Assembly: GCF_018614055.1 (NCBI RefSeq)
Contig: NZ_JAGGPB010000004.1
Span: 351,718 to 415,717, forward strand
From: Streptomyces sp. ISL-98
GTDB lineage: Bacteria > Actinomycetota > Actinomycetes > Streptomycetales > Streptomycetaceae
Reading direction: 5' to 3'
Length of the DNA: 64,000 bases
The position numbers and the translations under genes are program-made. Shown here one piece after another: positions 53,917 to 61,570 of the stretch (positions are counted from its first letter, which is position 1; each line of letters starts with the position of its first letter). Under the pieces are notes generated by a model that ran no database searches, was not told the origin of the DNA, and worked only from the letters and a program-made list of their open reading frames with translations.

Positions 53917-55272
53917 CTAGCCGCCCTCCCCCGCCGCCATGGCTTCGCGGGCGGTTTCTCGGTTGATGCGGATGTCTTCTGCGATGGAGGCGGCGAGGGC
54001 GGATTCGCCGGGGGTGTGGCCGTGGCCGGCGTAGCGCCAGTGAGCGAGGACGAGCGTTGTCTGGGGGTCGGGCAGGCCGAGGGCTTCCCGTTGTTCGGCG
54101 GCGCGGTAGTCGGCGCGGATCTGTCGGCGCTCGCCGAAGGTCGAGGAGTAGCGGCGGGATTTGGTGAGGAAGTGGCCTCGGAAGCCGAGCATGTGCGCCC
54201 AGGCCCACAGCTTGCGGTCGGGGTATGCCGGGTCGAGGTTCCAGCAGGCGCGGATGAGGCGGCGGGCGTGGTCGGGTACCTGGTGTTGGTCGAGTTCGGC
54301 CAGCTCCCCGATGCGGCGGTCCAGGGTGCCGGTGGTCTCGGCTGCTTTGGTGGCGTATTTGGCGACGTAGGAGGCCACGGCCTGTTCGGTGATGTCGCCC
54401 GCGTCGTCGAATGCCTTGATGGGGCGGATGTCGAGTTGCTTGCCCCAGCGCAGCGTCCGGGACGGGTGGTCGTTGGTGGCGGGGATGGTGGCGGTGACGT
54501 AGGGGTGGGCGGCGGCGGCTTCGATGCAGTGGGTGAGGAGTTCTTGGGTGGCCCACCGCGGGGGTTCGGTTTCGGGTCCGTCGGGTCCGTCGATGCGGAT
54601 GACGGCGTGGAAGTGGATCGCCCCCCGCTTTTGGAACTCCGCGACTTTGTTGAAGGACAACCGGGCAGCCTCTTTGAACGCCTTTTGGGTGAGTCCGGCG
54701 CTGGCGGCGATCTCGCGGCGGAGCCGGTTGATGAAGCGGTGCCAAAGCTCCCCGGCGTGGTTGTTGAACAGCACCGCGCCCGCGTAGTCGTAGGTGGCGG
54801 GGTCGAGCGCCGTGCCGAGGGCGGGATCGTTCTCGGTGTGGCGTGTGCCGCAGCGGCAGCGGCCGGTGTCGGGGCGGTTGTGGACCGGTCCGAAGGAGGG
54901 CGCGGTCAGGGTCACGAAGACGCGCGGCCGGGTGCGGACGGTCGCGGGGATGTTCATGGTGTCGTCGCCGGCCAGTCCGGCGCGGACGAGGCGGTAGGCG
55001 TCCCCGGCGTAGAGGTAGGCGCAGGGCTCGCAGCGGGATGCGCGGCGGTTTCCGCAGGCGATCCGCAGCCGGCCACCGGGCTCAGCGGCGGTGGAGTAGG
55101 CGTGCAGGGTCTCGCCGGTGGTCTTGTCGCGGGTGAGGGACCAGCCGGTGAGGTGGATGGGTTGTGAGCAGCCGCCGGTCTTGTGGATCTGTTGTTGCCA
55201 GCGGTCGAAGTCGGGGGCCGAAGCCACCCTGAGCAGGTCGCCCAGGGTGGTCGGGTCGAGCGTGTCAGCCAC
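53917..55272 (-). CDS. repSA: Rolling-circle replication initiator (RepSA type)
   Basis: This 451-residue Rep nicks the element's origin to start rolling-circle replication after excision. The HUH metal motif appears as GAIHFHAVIRIDG, and a catalytic Tyr in AVASYVAKYATKAAE. An N-terminal zinc-like cluster (CGNRRASRCEPCAYLY) precedes. It overlaps the ASCH gene by 8 bp. The plus origin usually lies in or near such genes. The family is well known from pSAM2. Confidence 0.88.
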   Translation of the reverse strand: MADTLDPTTLGDLLRVASAPDFDRWQQQIHKTGGCSQPIHLTGWSLTRDKTTGETLHAYSTAAEPGGRLRIACGNRRASRCEPCAYLYAGDAYRLVRAGLAGDDTMNIPATVRTRPRVFVTLTAPSFGPVHNRPDTGRCRCGTRHTENDPALGTALDPATYDYAGAVLFNNHAGELWHRFINRLRREIAASAGLTQKAFKEAARLSFNKVAEFQKRGAIHFHAVIRIDGPDGPETEPPRWATQELLTHCIEAAAAHPYVTATIPATNDHPSRTLRWGKQLDIRPIKAFDDAGDITEQAVASYVAKYATKAAETTGTLDRRIGELAELDQHQVPDHARRLIRACWNLDPAYPDRKLWAWAHMLGFRGHFLTKSRRYSSTFGERRQIRADYRAAEQREALGLPDPQTTLVLAHWRYAGHGHTPGESALAASIAEDIRINRETAREAMAAGEGG

Positions 55273-55690
55273 GGGCCGCCTCCAGAGCCGAAGCGAGGAC
55301 CGTGGACGCGAGCAGGCTGGCGGGCGGGATCCACAGGCCGCGTGCGCCGGGCCAGGGCAGAGGGGCGGCGAGGGCAGTGACGTTCGTCAGGTGCCAGTGC
55401 CAGCGTCCGCGTGCGGACCACAGCGTGCAGTACCCGTCATCCGCATGGCAGCCGTCCAGGAGCGCCACGGCGACGATGGCGCCCTTGGGCTGCGAACGGC
55501 GCAGGAACGCCCGGGTCATGGGGAGGTCTTGGGCGTTGGGGTCGATGGTCTGCCCGGCGTGGATCAGCACCGGGCCCCCGTGATCGGTGGGCCAGGGCCG
55601 GTTCTCGACCCGCTTGGTGCCGTAGGCGATGCAGCTCGCCCAGGGCTGCCACAACGTCAGCGCTCGCACTTCTTCGGAGGTCTCGGTCAT
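55265..55690 (-). CDS. ASCH-domain protein
   Basis: This 141-residue protein opens ALTLWQPWASCIAYGTKRVE, the ASCH signature (LxLWQPWA, K/R-x-x-E-x-R), with NRPWPTDHGGPVLIHAG following. ASCH proteins fold like PUA domains and bind RNA or modified nucleic acid; a few hydrolyse N4-acetylcytidine. It lies between a cytosine methyltransferase (4-bp overlap) and the Rep gene. Linkage to the methyltransferase suggests a nucleic-acid modification role, which is an inference. Confidence 0.8.
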   Translation of the reverse strand: MTETSEEVRALTLWQPWASCIAYGTKRVENRPWPTDHGGPVLIHAGQTIDPNAQDLPMTRAFLRRSQPKGAIVAVALLDGCHADDGYCTLWSARGRWHWHLTNVTALAAPLPWPGARGLWIPPASLLASTVLASALEAARG

Positions 55691-57222
55691 GCCGTCGCCT
55701 CCCGGTCCAGGGCGGTGCCGGTGATGGTTTCGACGAGTGCGGAGATGAGGACTTCGGCGACGGGCGGGGTGACGGCGTTGCCGTACTGGCGGACGCGGTC
55801 ACGTTTGTTGCCGTGGACGATGTAGGTGTCGGGGAAGGCCATGGCGCGGCCGATTTCGCAGGGCTCCAGCATCCGGAACCGCACATCGGCCAGGTCGACG
55901 CTGGAGGCGACTTCCGCCAGCGACCACCTGTCCCGTGTGGTGACCGTGCCGACTGGTTCCTGGACGGGGCGGGCGGTGCCATTGCTGTAGTACGGGATCA
56001 GGAGGGTCTGGCCGGTGACGAGGCCGTGGTGATTGCCGGACGCGGTGACCGTGCCGACCGGCTCTTTGATCGAGTGAGCGGCGTTCTTCGCCCCTCCGCC
56101 GCGCAGGCTGATGTGGAATGGCGGGATCGCCAGCCCGGTCTCGTTGCGGGCGGTCTGCGTCCGTAACGGATCCCGGACGGAGGTGGCGACCTTGCCGTCA
56201 CGGCCCTCGGTGGGGACGAGGAGGGGCGGCACGGCCAGGCCGTCGGTTTCGCGGGTGGTGCGGGTCGGCATCGGCCGGTCGATCGGCGATGCGTCGTTGC
56301 GCCAGGTTCCGCCGGCGGGCACCGTCATGGGACGCGCGTACTTCGCGATGCCCACCCGGATGCGTTCCATCGTGGCGTCGGCCAGCGGTTCGCTGCGGTC
56401 GGCGATGCGGGTGCCCTGGAGTGACCAGTCGATGGCGGCGGAGGCGGAGATCACGTCGGGTTCGACGATGGCGTTGCGGCACTTCACGTGGGGGCACCGG
56501 TAGTAGTACTGGCCGTATTTCCCGTACGCGCCCATGTCCGTGCCGGGCTTCTTGAACACCTGCAAGGCGGTCACGCGCATCTCGCAGGTCGTGCACCAGG
56601 CTGTGGGGCGCAGCCACTTGTTCCAGTCGGGGGTGCGGCCCAGGCTGGTGTGCCAGTAGGCGACGAACAGCCGGTTGCGGGACTGCGGAGCGCGCAACGA
56701 CCGGGCGGCGGTGACGTGCATGGAGTTCAGGGCGATGACGCGGGTCTCGTAGCCCTCGGCACGGATCTCTGTGATCCAGCGGTTCCACTGGTCCCACTTG
56801 CGGCACTCGATGACGTTCTCCACGACACCGGCCAGCACCGGGCGTCCGCGCAGGTTCATGGCGCGCAGGTAGCGCGGGACTTCCTCCATGAGGGCGCGGG
56901 CGCGCTTGGTCTCGGGGTCCGGCTGCTCTTCCCAGAACAGGACGCCTTGGGTGGAGTGGTCGAAGTCGCGGCGCTTGCCACGTGCGTTGGACCACGGCGG
57001 GCACGACGGGGACGCCCAGAAGATGTCCGCGCGCGGGAACTTGGTGATGTCCGCGCGGGCCACGTCGCCTTCGAAGTGGTCGACGCCGGGGAAGTTCGCC
57101 GCGTGCGAAGCGACCGCCTGGGGGTTGTGGTTGGCGGCGAAGATGAGCTGGGTTCCGGGGACCTTGGTCAGTCCCTCGCTGGAGCCGCCGACCCCGGCGA
57201 ACTCGTCGTAGACGCTCAGCAC
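55687..57222 (-). CDS. DNA (cytosine-5) methyltransferase
   Basis: This 511-residue C5-methyltransferase has the SAM motif (VYDEFAGVGGSSEGL), motif IV with the catalytic Cys in ASPSCPPWSNARG (normally PPCQ/PSC), ENVIECRKW and the motif VIII-like RNRLFVAYW. The target domain holds a CxxC...CPHVKC zinc ribbon (about 230-270). The C-terminal motif X region contains GNAVTPPVAEVLI. GTG 57222, overlapping the previous gene by 7 bp, is the likely start. No partner nuclease gene is beside it, so it is probably a solitary methyltransferase, perhaps for host-restriction evasion. Confidence 0.87.
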   Translation of the reverse strand: MLSVYDEFAGVGGSSEGLTKVPGTQLIFAANHNPQAVASHAANFPGVDHFEGDVARADITKFPRADIFWASPSCPPWSNARGKRRDFDHSTQGVLFWEEQPDPETKRARALMEEVPRYLRAMNLRGRPVLAGVVENVIECRKWDQWNRWITEIRAEGYETRVIALNSMHVTAARSLRAPQSRNRLFVAYWHTSLGRTPDWNKWLRPTAWCTTCEMRVTALQVFKKPGTDMGAYGKYGQYYYRCPHVKCRNAIVEPDVISASAAIDWSLQGTRIADRSEPLADATMERIRVGIAKYARPMTVPAGGTWRNDASPIDRPMPTRTTRETDGLAVPPLLVPTEGRDGKVATSVRDPLRTQTARNETGLAIPPFHISLRGGGAKNAAHSIKEPVGTVTASGNHHGLVTGQTLLIPYYSNGTARPVQEPVGTVTTRDRWSLAEVASSVDLADVRFRMLEPCEIGRAMAFPDTYIVHGNKRDRVRQYGNAVTPPVAEVLISALVETITGTALDREATA

Positions 57223-57413
57223 GACGCACCCGCCTTCACCGAAGCCGGCCGGGTGGTGACGAGCCAGCGGGGGGCGTGGCCGGTGCCGTGGCAGGCCGGG
57301 CACAGAACAGGGATGACGTGGCGGGTGCCGTCGGCGTGTCGGGTGCCGGTGGTGATGGCGACGATCGGGAAGCCGTCGCAGTCCGGGCAGATCCGGAAAC
57401 CGTGGTCGTGCAT
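57216..57413 (-). CDS. Small zinc-ribbon protein of the AICE
   Basis: This 65-residue protein has paired Cys motifs CPDCDGF and CPACHGTG, resembling half a DnaJ zinc finger. The start ATG 57413 (MHDHGFRICPDCDG) is preceded by AAGGAAGGA about ten bases upstream; a longer in-frame start is less likely. It overlaps the methyltransferase start. Such proteins recur in AICEs without a known role. Confidence 0.65.
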   Translation of the reverse strand: MHDHGFRICPDCDGFPIVAITTGTRHADGTRHVIPVLCPACHGTGHAPRWLVTTRPASVKAGASC

Positions 57414-57502
57414 GATGGTTGTTCCTTCCTTGATGCAGTCGGGGAGGGGCTTGGCCGTCCGGGCGGCGGACACTTGGCGGTTGAGGCCGCCCGGAGGGTC
57501 GG

Positions 57503-57787
57503 TCAGCGCTGGTGCATCAGCGAGCGGATCACCACGGCGAGCACGGCCAGGGATCCGGCGGTCAGGGCGACGGCCAGGAACATCGAGGTGAGCACCGCAC
57601 CGAGCACCACCACTCCGCCGACGGCGACAAGCGGGTTGGACTTGACCAGGTCCACAACGGCACCGGTGGCGGATGCGGGGGCGGCAGCCGACCGGGGCGC
57701 GGGAGCGGTGTCCTGCTGCGGGAGCGGGGCCATGGTGTGGCTGGTCACGGTGTAGGTGTCCGGGGTCGGGTATTTGGGCTTGAACAT
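57503..57787 (-). CDS. spdD: SpdD-like mobile element transfer protein
   Basis: This 94-residue protein has the N-terminal motif MFKPKYPTPDTYTVTSHTMA of SpdD-type proteins, a Pro/Ala segment and two hydrophobic stretches at 46-70 and 72-90. It is thought to help intramycelial spread after conjugation. AAAGGAAG lies seven or eight bases before the ATG at 57787. Confidence 0.82.
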   Translation of the reverse strand: MFKPKYPTPDTYTVTSHTMAPLPQQDTAPAPRSAAAPASATGAVVDLVKSNPLVAVGGVVVLGAVLTSMFLAVALTAGSLAVLAVVIRSLMHQR

Positions 57788-57806
57788 GGCGGATCTTCCT
57801 TTCGGG

Positions 57807-58001
57807 TCACTTGGTGGTGTCGTTGATGACGTCGACGCCGGTGCGGGTGCTGGAGTCGATCGCGGGGCCGAGGAACGTGCCCTGGAGGTAGAAGCCCAGG
57901 AGGACCAGGACCACGACGAGCCAGGGGCGGATGTGGAGGGTCTTGACCGCGAACCACGCGACCAGGGCCAGGACGAAGACGAACGGCAGGGAGACGGTCA
58001 C
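57807..58001 (-). CDS. Small membrane spread protein
   Basis: This 64-residue protein has two membrane spans (VFVLALVAWFAVKTL and WLVVVLVLLGFYLQGTFLG). GTG 58001 has AAGGA about nine bases upstream. It sits between SpdD-like and SpdB-like genes; a role in plasmid-type spread is inferred from location. Confidence 0.7.
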   Translation of the reverse strand: MTVSLPFVFVLALVAWFAVKTLHIRPWLVVVLVLLGFYLQGTFLGPAIDSSTRTGVDVINDTTK

Positions 58002-58014
58002 CGGTGCTGTCCTT

Positions 58015-58683
58015 TCAGGCGAGTTGGGAGGCGATGGCCTCAGCCATCGGGACCGGGACACCGAGGCGGGCGCGCAGAGTGTCGGCGTCGATGCGGTTGC
58101 CGGTTGTGGAGTGGTGCGCGGCGGCGACCTTGCGGGCGTGCTCCAGCAGTGGGGCAGGCACCGCAACGGCGGGCGGCGGGGCCGGGGCAGGCTCAAGCTC
58201 AGGTGCTGAGATCGCCTCAGCGGGCTCAGGCTCGGGTGCCAGGAACGGCGTGGCAGGCTCTTCGCGGTCGATCTCGACTGCCGGGGCGGCAGGCTCATCG
58301 GCCGGTCGGGCGGATGGGGTGTGGACGAGGAGGGTGCCGCCGAGGAAGGCCAGCGCGGGCCAGCCGGCGACCAGGATCCGCAGCCACGCCGGAACGTCGT
58401 TGAGGTCGAGCAGCCCGGCGGTGGCGACGTTGGCACCCAGGGATGCGACGAGGGCGACGGTGAACCAGGTCCACGCGGCACGGGTCGGGTCTCCTGCCGT
58501 ACGCAGGTTGCGCAGGCGCCGCCAGGCAGCGACGAGCAGCAGGTCGACGCTGACGGGGTAGGCCCAGGCTTTCCAGCCGTCCTGTCCGGCGGCTTCGGCG
58601 ATGTCGTGGAGGTGGGCGAAGGACAGGGCACCGGCGATCACGGCCTGTACGAGCACGGCATCCATGCGGATCGTGGGGCGCAT
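58015..58683 (-). CDS. DUF2637 membrane protein (SpdB-like)
   Basis: This 222-residue protein opens MRPTIRMDAVLVQAVIAGAL and continues FAHLHDIAEAAGQDGWKAWA, features of the DUF2637/SpdB2-type spread proteins. It has four hydrophobic stretches up to residue about 125, then a Pro/Glu-rich linker and a helical C-terminus (about 180-222, TTGNRIDADTLRARLGVPVP) resembling a short DNA-binding region. GGAG precedes ATG 58683 by eight bases. Confidence 0.8.
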   Translation of the reverse strand: MRPTIRMDAVLVQAVIAGALSFAHLHDIAEAAGQDGWKAWAYPVSVDLLLVAAWRRLRNLRTAGDPTRAAWTWFTVALVASLGANVATAGLLDLNDVPAWLRILVAGWPALAFLGGTLLVHTPSARPADEPAAPAVEIDREEPATPFLAPEPEPAEAISAPELEPAPAPPPAVAVPAPLLEHARKVAAAHHSTTGNRIDADTLRARLGVPVPMAEAIASQLA

Positions 58684-58761
58684 CGCGGTTCTCCTTCCTT
58701 GAGGGTTTGGGGCCAGGGCCGGGCGGGGCTCACAGGTCCGTCCGCCCGGCCGTGGCGGGTG

Positions 58762-58953
58762 CTAGTCGGTGAGGGCCTGGCCGGTGCCGAAGCAGGTCAG
58801 GCAGAGAGCTTCCTGCCGGTCGTCGCTCTCGCGCTTGGTGCGGCCACCGACCTTGAAGGCTTCGGAGACCTGTCCGGCCCTCTTGCAGTCCGGGCACGGG
58901 GGCGGCTTCTTAGCGGCGGTCCGCCGGCCGGTGGGCTTGCGCGTGGCGGCCAC
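58762..58953 (-). CDS. Small CxxC protein of the AICE
   Basis: This 63-residue basic protein has CPDCKRAGQVSEA and CLTCFGTGQ, forming one zinc ribbon. GTG 58953 is preceded by GGAG nine bases upstream. The function is unknown; it resembles the ribbon protein at 57216. Confidence 0.65.
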   Translation of the reverse strand: MAATRKPTGRRTAAKKPPPCPDCKRAGQVSEAFKVGGRTKRESDDRQEALCLTCFGTGQALTD

Positions 58954-58956
58954 GGG

Positions 58957-59124
58957 TCAGCGCTCCGGGGGGCGGTTGTCGGGGACGACGCGGCTGGTCT
59001 CGCCCGGCTCAAGCACCGGCTGAACGTGCTGGCGGTCGAAGGTCTCGGCTTCAGCCTCCGTCGCGAAGCTGCCCAGGTGACCGGGGTCCTCGGGGGTGCC
59101 GAGTTCGATGAGGTAGCGGGACAT
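58957..59124 (-). CDS. 55-residue AICE protein
   Basis: This short gene begins MSRYLIELGTPEDPGHLGSF at ATG 59124 and continues ATEAEAETFDRQHVQPVLEP, ending in RPPER. AAGGAGG lies six bases upstream, an ideal ribosome site, which is the main support. It runs into the next gene with 3 bp separation and is co-directional with the whole block. No domain is recognised. Confidence 0.6.
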   Translation of the reverse strand: MSRYLIELGTPEDPGHLGSFATEAEAETFDRQHVQPVLEPGETSRVVPDNRPPER

Positions 59125-59205
59125 GTGGTGCCTCCTTCAGGCATGGCGGGGGTAGGGACACGGCGCGAGAGGGTCACGCCAACCGGTGTGAGGTGGTGCG
59201 AGGTA

Positions 59206-60555
59206 CTACGGGCCGACGGCCGGTGCCGGTACCGAAGCCGCGACGGGCGGCGACGACACCTGGGGCCGGAACGGGGCGAGGGCCGGGATATCCGGAGTCA
59301 GGTGGGCAAACTCGGCACAGAGGGCGGCGACTTGGCCCAGCTTCTTGTGCGGGGTGCGGATGCGGGACCAGCCACCGGATGCGTCCCCGGCAATGGCGGT
59401 GCCAGGCCGGTCGGCGGTGATGGCGGTCGCGGCGTGGACGGCCAGGTCGTTGATGTCGCCCAGGCCCATTTCGGCGGTCTGCTTGTCGTTGCAGCGGTGC
59501 ACCACACGGCCGGTGAGCTGAGCACGCAGGGCGGTGGCGCCCTTGCCGAGTTCCGAGCCGAAGCGCTGCCCGCAGATCTCCAGGTAGATGCCGACCGCAC
59601 GGGCGAGCTGAGCCAGCCGCACAAGCTGGGTGACCATGCGGTCCCGGCGGGCGCTGTCGACCCTGGAGGCCACCAGGAACAGTTCCGCGATCTCATCCAG
59701 CAGGACCACGATGGGGACCGGGCGCAGGTGCTTGGGCAGGCCCCAGATGTCGGAGGTGATGTCTTCCAGCGGGGTGTCCGCCGTGATGCCCTGGTGCAGG
59801 CACAGCAGGTCGAACCGGTCTTCCATCTCTTCCACGAGCGCGTCCAGCAGCCCGTCCGCCTGATCCGGAGTGGTCGCCAGGGCGGAGAAGCGCGGGGCGA
59901 AGGGGCCTTGCTCCACACCGCGCTTGCAGTCGATCCCGACAAGGGCCACGTTCTGCGGCGCGAGTCCGGCGACCAGGCAGCGCTGGTACATCGACTTGCC
60001 GGACTTGTTCGCGCCCAGCGTCAGCTCATGTGGGATGTCCTGGTAGTCGCGTACATACGGCAGGCCGTCTTCTCGCAGACCGACCACGACGGACAGCGGA
60101 CCGGCGGCCAGGCGGCGCGGCATTCGCACCCGTCCGAGGATGTCGAAGCCGGTCATGCGCAGCTCGATGATGCCGGGCTGGATCTCGGAGACATGGACCG
60201 AGTGGACCGCCCAGGCATGGCGCAGGCGTTCCGCCGAAGCCTCCACATGCTCCGGTGCCAGGCCAGCAGCCAAGCGCATCCGCAGCCGCAGGCCCGTGGC
60301 GGTCGGGTAGATCCCGCGAATCCTGGGGATGCCAGGGCGGAGCACGTCGGCGCCGGCCACCTTGTTGGCGAACACCCGCCACCACGCCGGGGACACCGTC
60401 AGCTCACACGCTTCCAGCGTCTGACGGTAGGAGGAGAAGACCCGGCACAGCGCGGCCGGAAGGCCGAACAGGGCCCAGTAGAGGGAAGGGGCCTTGGCCC
60501 GAGCGACCAGAGCGAAGAGCCACAACGCGCCTATGGCTAACAGCAGCTCGGTCAT
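59206..60555 (-). CDS. traSA: FtsK/SpoIIIE-type DNA translocase (TraB/TraSA)
   Basis: This 449-residue conjugation protein has an N-terminal membrane stretch (LLLAIGALWLFALVARAKAP) and a FtsK-like ATPase domain: Walker A GANKSGKSMYQRC (about 183), Walker B-like IVVLLDEIAELFLV, and GIYLEICGQRFGSEL. It ends in a Pro/Ala tail. Such pumps form hexamers and move double-stranded DNA between hyphae without relaxase nicking. ATG 60555 has AAGGG nine bases upstream. It is the transfer engine of the element. Confidence 0.88.
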   Translation of the reverse strand: MTELLLAIGALWLFALVARAKAPSLYWALFGLPAALCRVFSSYRQTLEACELTVSPAWWRVFANKVAGADVLRPGIPRIRGIYPTATGLRLRMRLAAGLAPEHVEASAERLRHAWAVHSVHVSEIQPGIIELRMTGFDILGRVRMPRRLAAGPLSVVVGLREDGLPYVRDYQDIPHELTLGANKSGKSMYQRCLVAGLAPQNVALVGIDCKRGVEQGPFAPRFSALATTPDQADGLLDALVEEMEDRFDLLCLHQGITADTPLEDITSDIWGLPKHLRPVPIVVLLDEIAELFLVASRVDSARRDRMVTQLVRLAQLARAVGIYLEICGQRFGSELGKGATALRAQLTGRVVHRCNDKQTAEMGLGDINDLAVHAATAITADRPGTAIAGDASGGWSRIRTPHKKLGQVAALCAEFAHLTPDIPALAPFRPQVSSPPVAASVPAPAVGP

Positions 60556-60560
60556 GGCGA

Positions 60561-60905
60561 TCAGCCCTTGCCATTGGACGCAGCCGGGACCTGCTGAGCC
60601 ATCACAGCGCTCGCACGGAAGCTGATCCCGTGACCGAAGTCGTTCTCCCACGGACGGGCCACGAGGCCGGGCAGCGCTACCGGCATACCGGGGAACAGGT
60701 CCGGCTGGACACCGTCCTCAGCGACCACGATGGTCACCGCGTCGGGACGGCCATCCACGATCACGGCCACGTTCACGTTGAACAGGGTCTTGCCTGACTG
60801 CTTGTCGACCGCGATCTCGCCGGTCTCCCGGTTCTTCACCTTCGGCTCGGGGGCCTGGATCAGCATCACTGTCATCACTGCGGTGTCCACGGGGATCTGA
60901 CGCAT
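60561..60905 (-). CDS. SCO3933-family regulatory protein
   Basis: This 114-residue protein begins MRQIPVDTAVMTVMLIQAPE and ends LVARPWENDFGHGISFRASA and VMAQ. It matches the short family found beside tra genes in AICEs, thought to be regulatory. The ATG 60905 has AAAGGGAG upstream; a longer frame lacks support. It is the first gene of the long minus-strand operon. Confidence 0.78.
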   Translation of the reverse strand: MRQIPVDTAVMTVMLIQAPEPKVKNRETGEIAVDKQSGKTLFNVNVAVIVDGRPDAVTIVVAEDGVQPDLFPGMPVALPGLVARPWENDFGHGISFRASAVMAQQVPAASNGKG

Positions 60906-61005
60906 GATGGAACTCCCTTTCAGGGGTTGGGGAGCGGCGGACTGCTTGGCGGTAGGGCCGCCGCTCCTCGCTTGACAGGCGATCAACCTGTCCAGGTTCT
61001 CTTGT

Positions 61006-61077
61006 GTTACCTAGATTACTGTAGAGAAGTGGAAGCGCAAGCCTCTGGGGAAGATTTCTTTAGGTCACTTAGGTAAC
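61006..61077. promoter_or_regulatory. GTTACCTA operator pair between tra operon and GntR gene
   Basis: The 8-mer GTTACCTA occurs at 61006-61013 and, on the other strand, at 61070-61077. TAGGTCAC lies directly before the second (61061-61068). This arrangement resembles control sites bound by KorSA-type GntR proteins that silence transfer genes and themselves. Confidence 0.5.
61013..61040 (-). promoter_or_regulatory. Promoter of the AICE tra operon
   Basis: On the minus strand TTGCGC (61040-61035) and TAATCT (61018-61013) are 16 bp apart. GTTACCTA at 61006-61013 overlaps the -10, where the GntR-type repressor would sit. The transcript leader to the SCO3933-like gene would be about 100 nt. Confidence 0.5.
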
Positions 61078-61085
61078 CTGGTCAC

Positions 61086-61442
61086 GTGACTGTGAGCCCA
61101 GATGATCCGCGCACCGCCTATGTGCAAATCGCCGACGACCTACGCCGGAAGATCGCCACTGGCGTGCTCAAGGCTGGGCAGAAGCTAGAGGGCAACGCCA
61201 AGATGGCCGAGCGCTACGGCGTTGTTTCGATGACGGTTCGGCACGCTCTGGACATCCTGCGAGACGAAGGGTTGATCGTCAGCCAGCAGGGGCGTGGAAC
61301 GTTCGTCGCGAGTGATCCGCCCGACGGTGGTTCCGAGCAGGACAGACAGATGGTCGGCGAACTTGCCGAGATCAAAGCCGCATTGGACGTCATCAACTCG
61401 CGGCTCGATCGTCTCGAAGGTCAGGCGCGCGAGCGCTCCTGA
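61086..61442 (+). CDS. korSA: GntR-family repressor (KorSA-like)
   Basis: This 118-residue protein has a GntR winged helix: YVQIADDLRRKIATGVLKAG, AERYGVVSMTVRHALDILRD, LIVSQQGRGTFVASD. No effector domain follows, only a short coiled-coil tail (ELAEIKAALDVINSRLDRLE), as in KorSA. It diverges from the tra operon and lies within 10 bp of the operator pair, so it probably represses transfer and its own gene. GTG 61086 is the start. Confidence 0.85.
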   Translation: MTVSPDDPRTAYVQIADDLRRKIATGVLKAGQKLEGNAKMAERYGVVSMTVRHALDILRDEGLIVSQQGRGTFVASDPPDGGSEQDRQMVGELAEIKAALDVINSRLDRLEGQARERS

Positions 61443-61570
61443 CGGAGGAAGATAGCCGCTCCACCCGCTGGCTCGCTTCACTTAACTTCTTTCGGATCTC
61501 GTGCAGCTCGACCAATAAGCGTGCCCTGTCCGCGACCCTCACGTCAGTCTCCCCCTTCCAGTTGTCGTGA

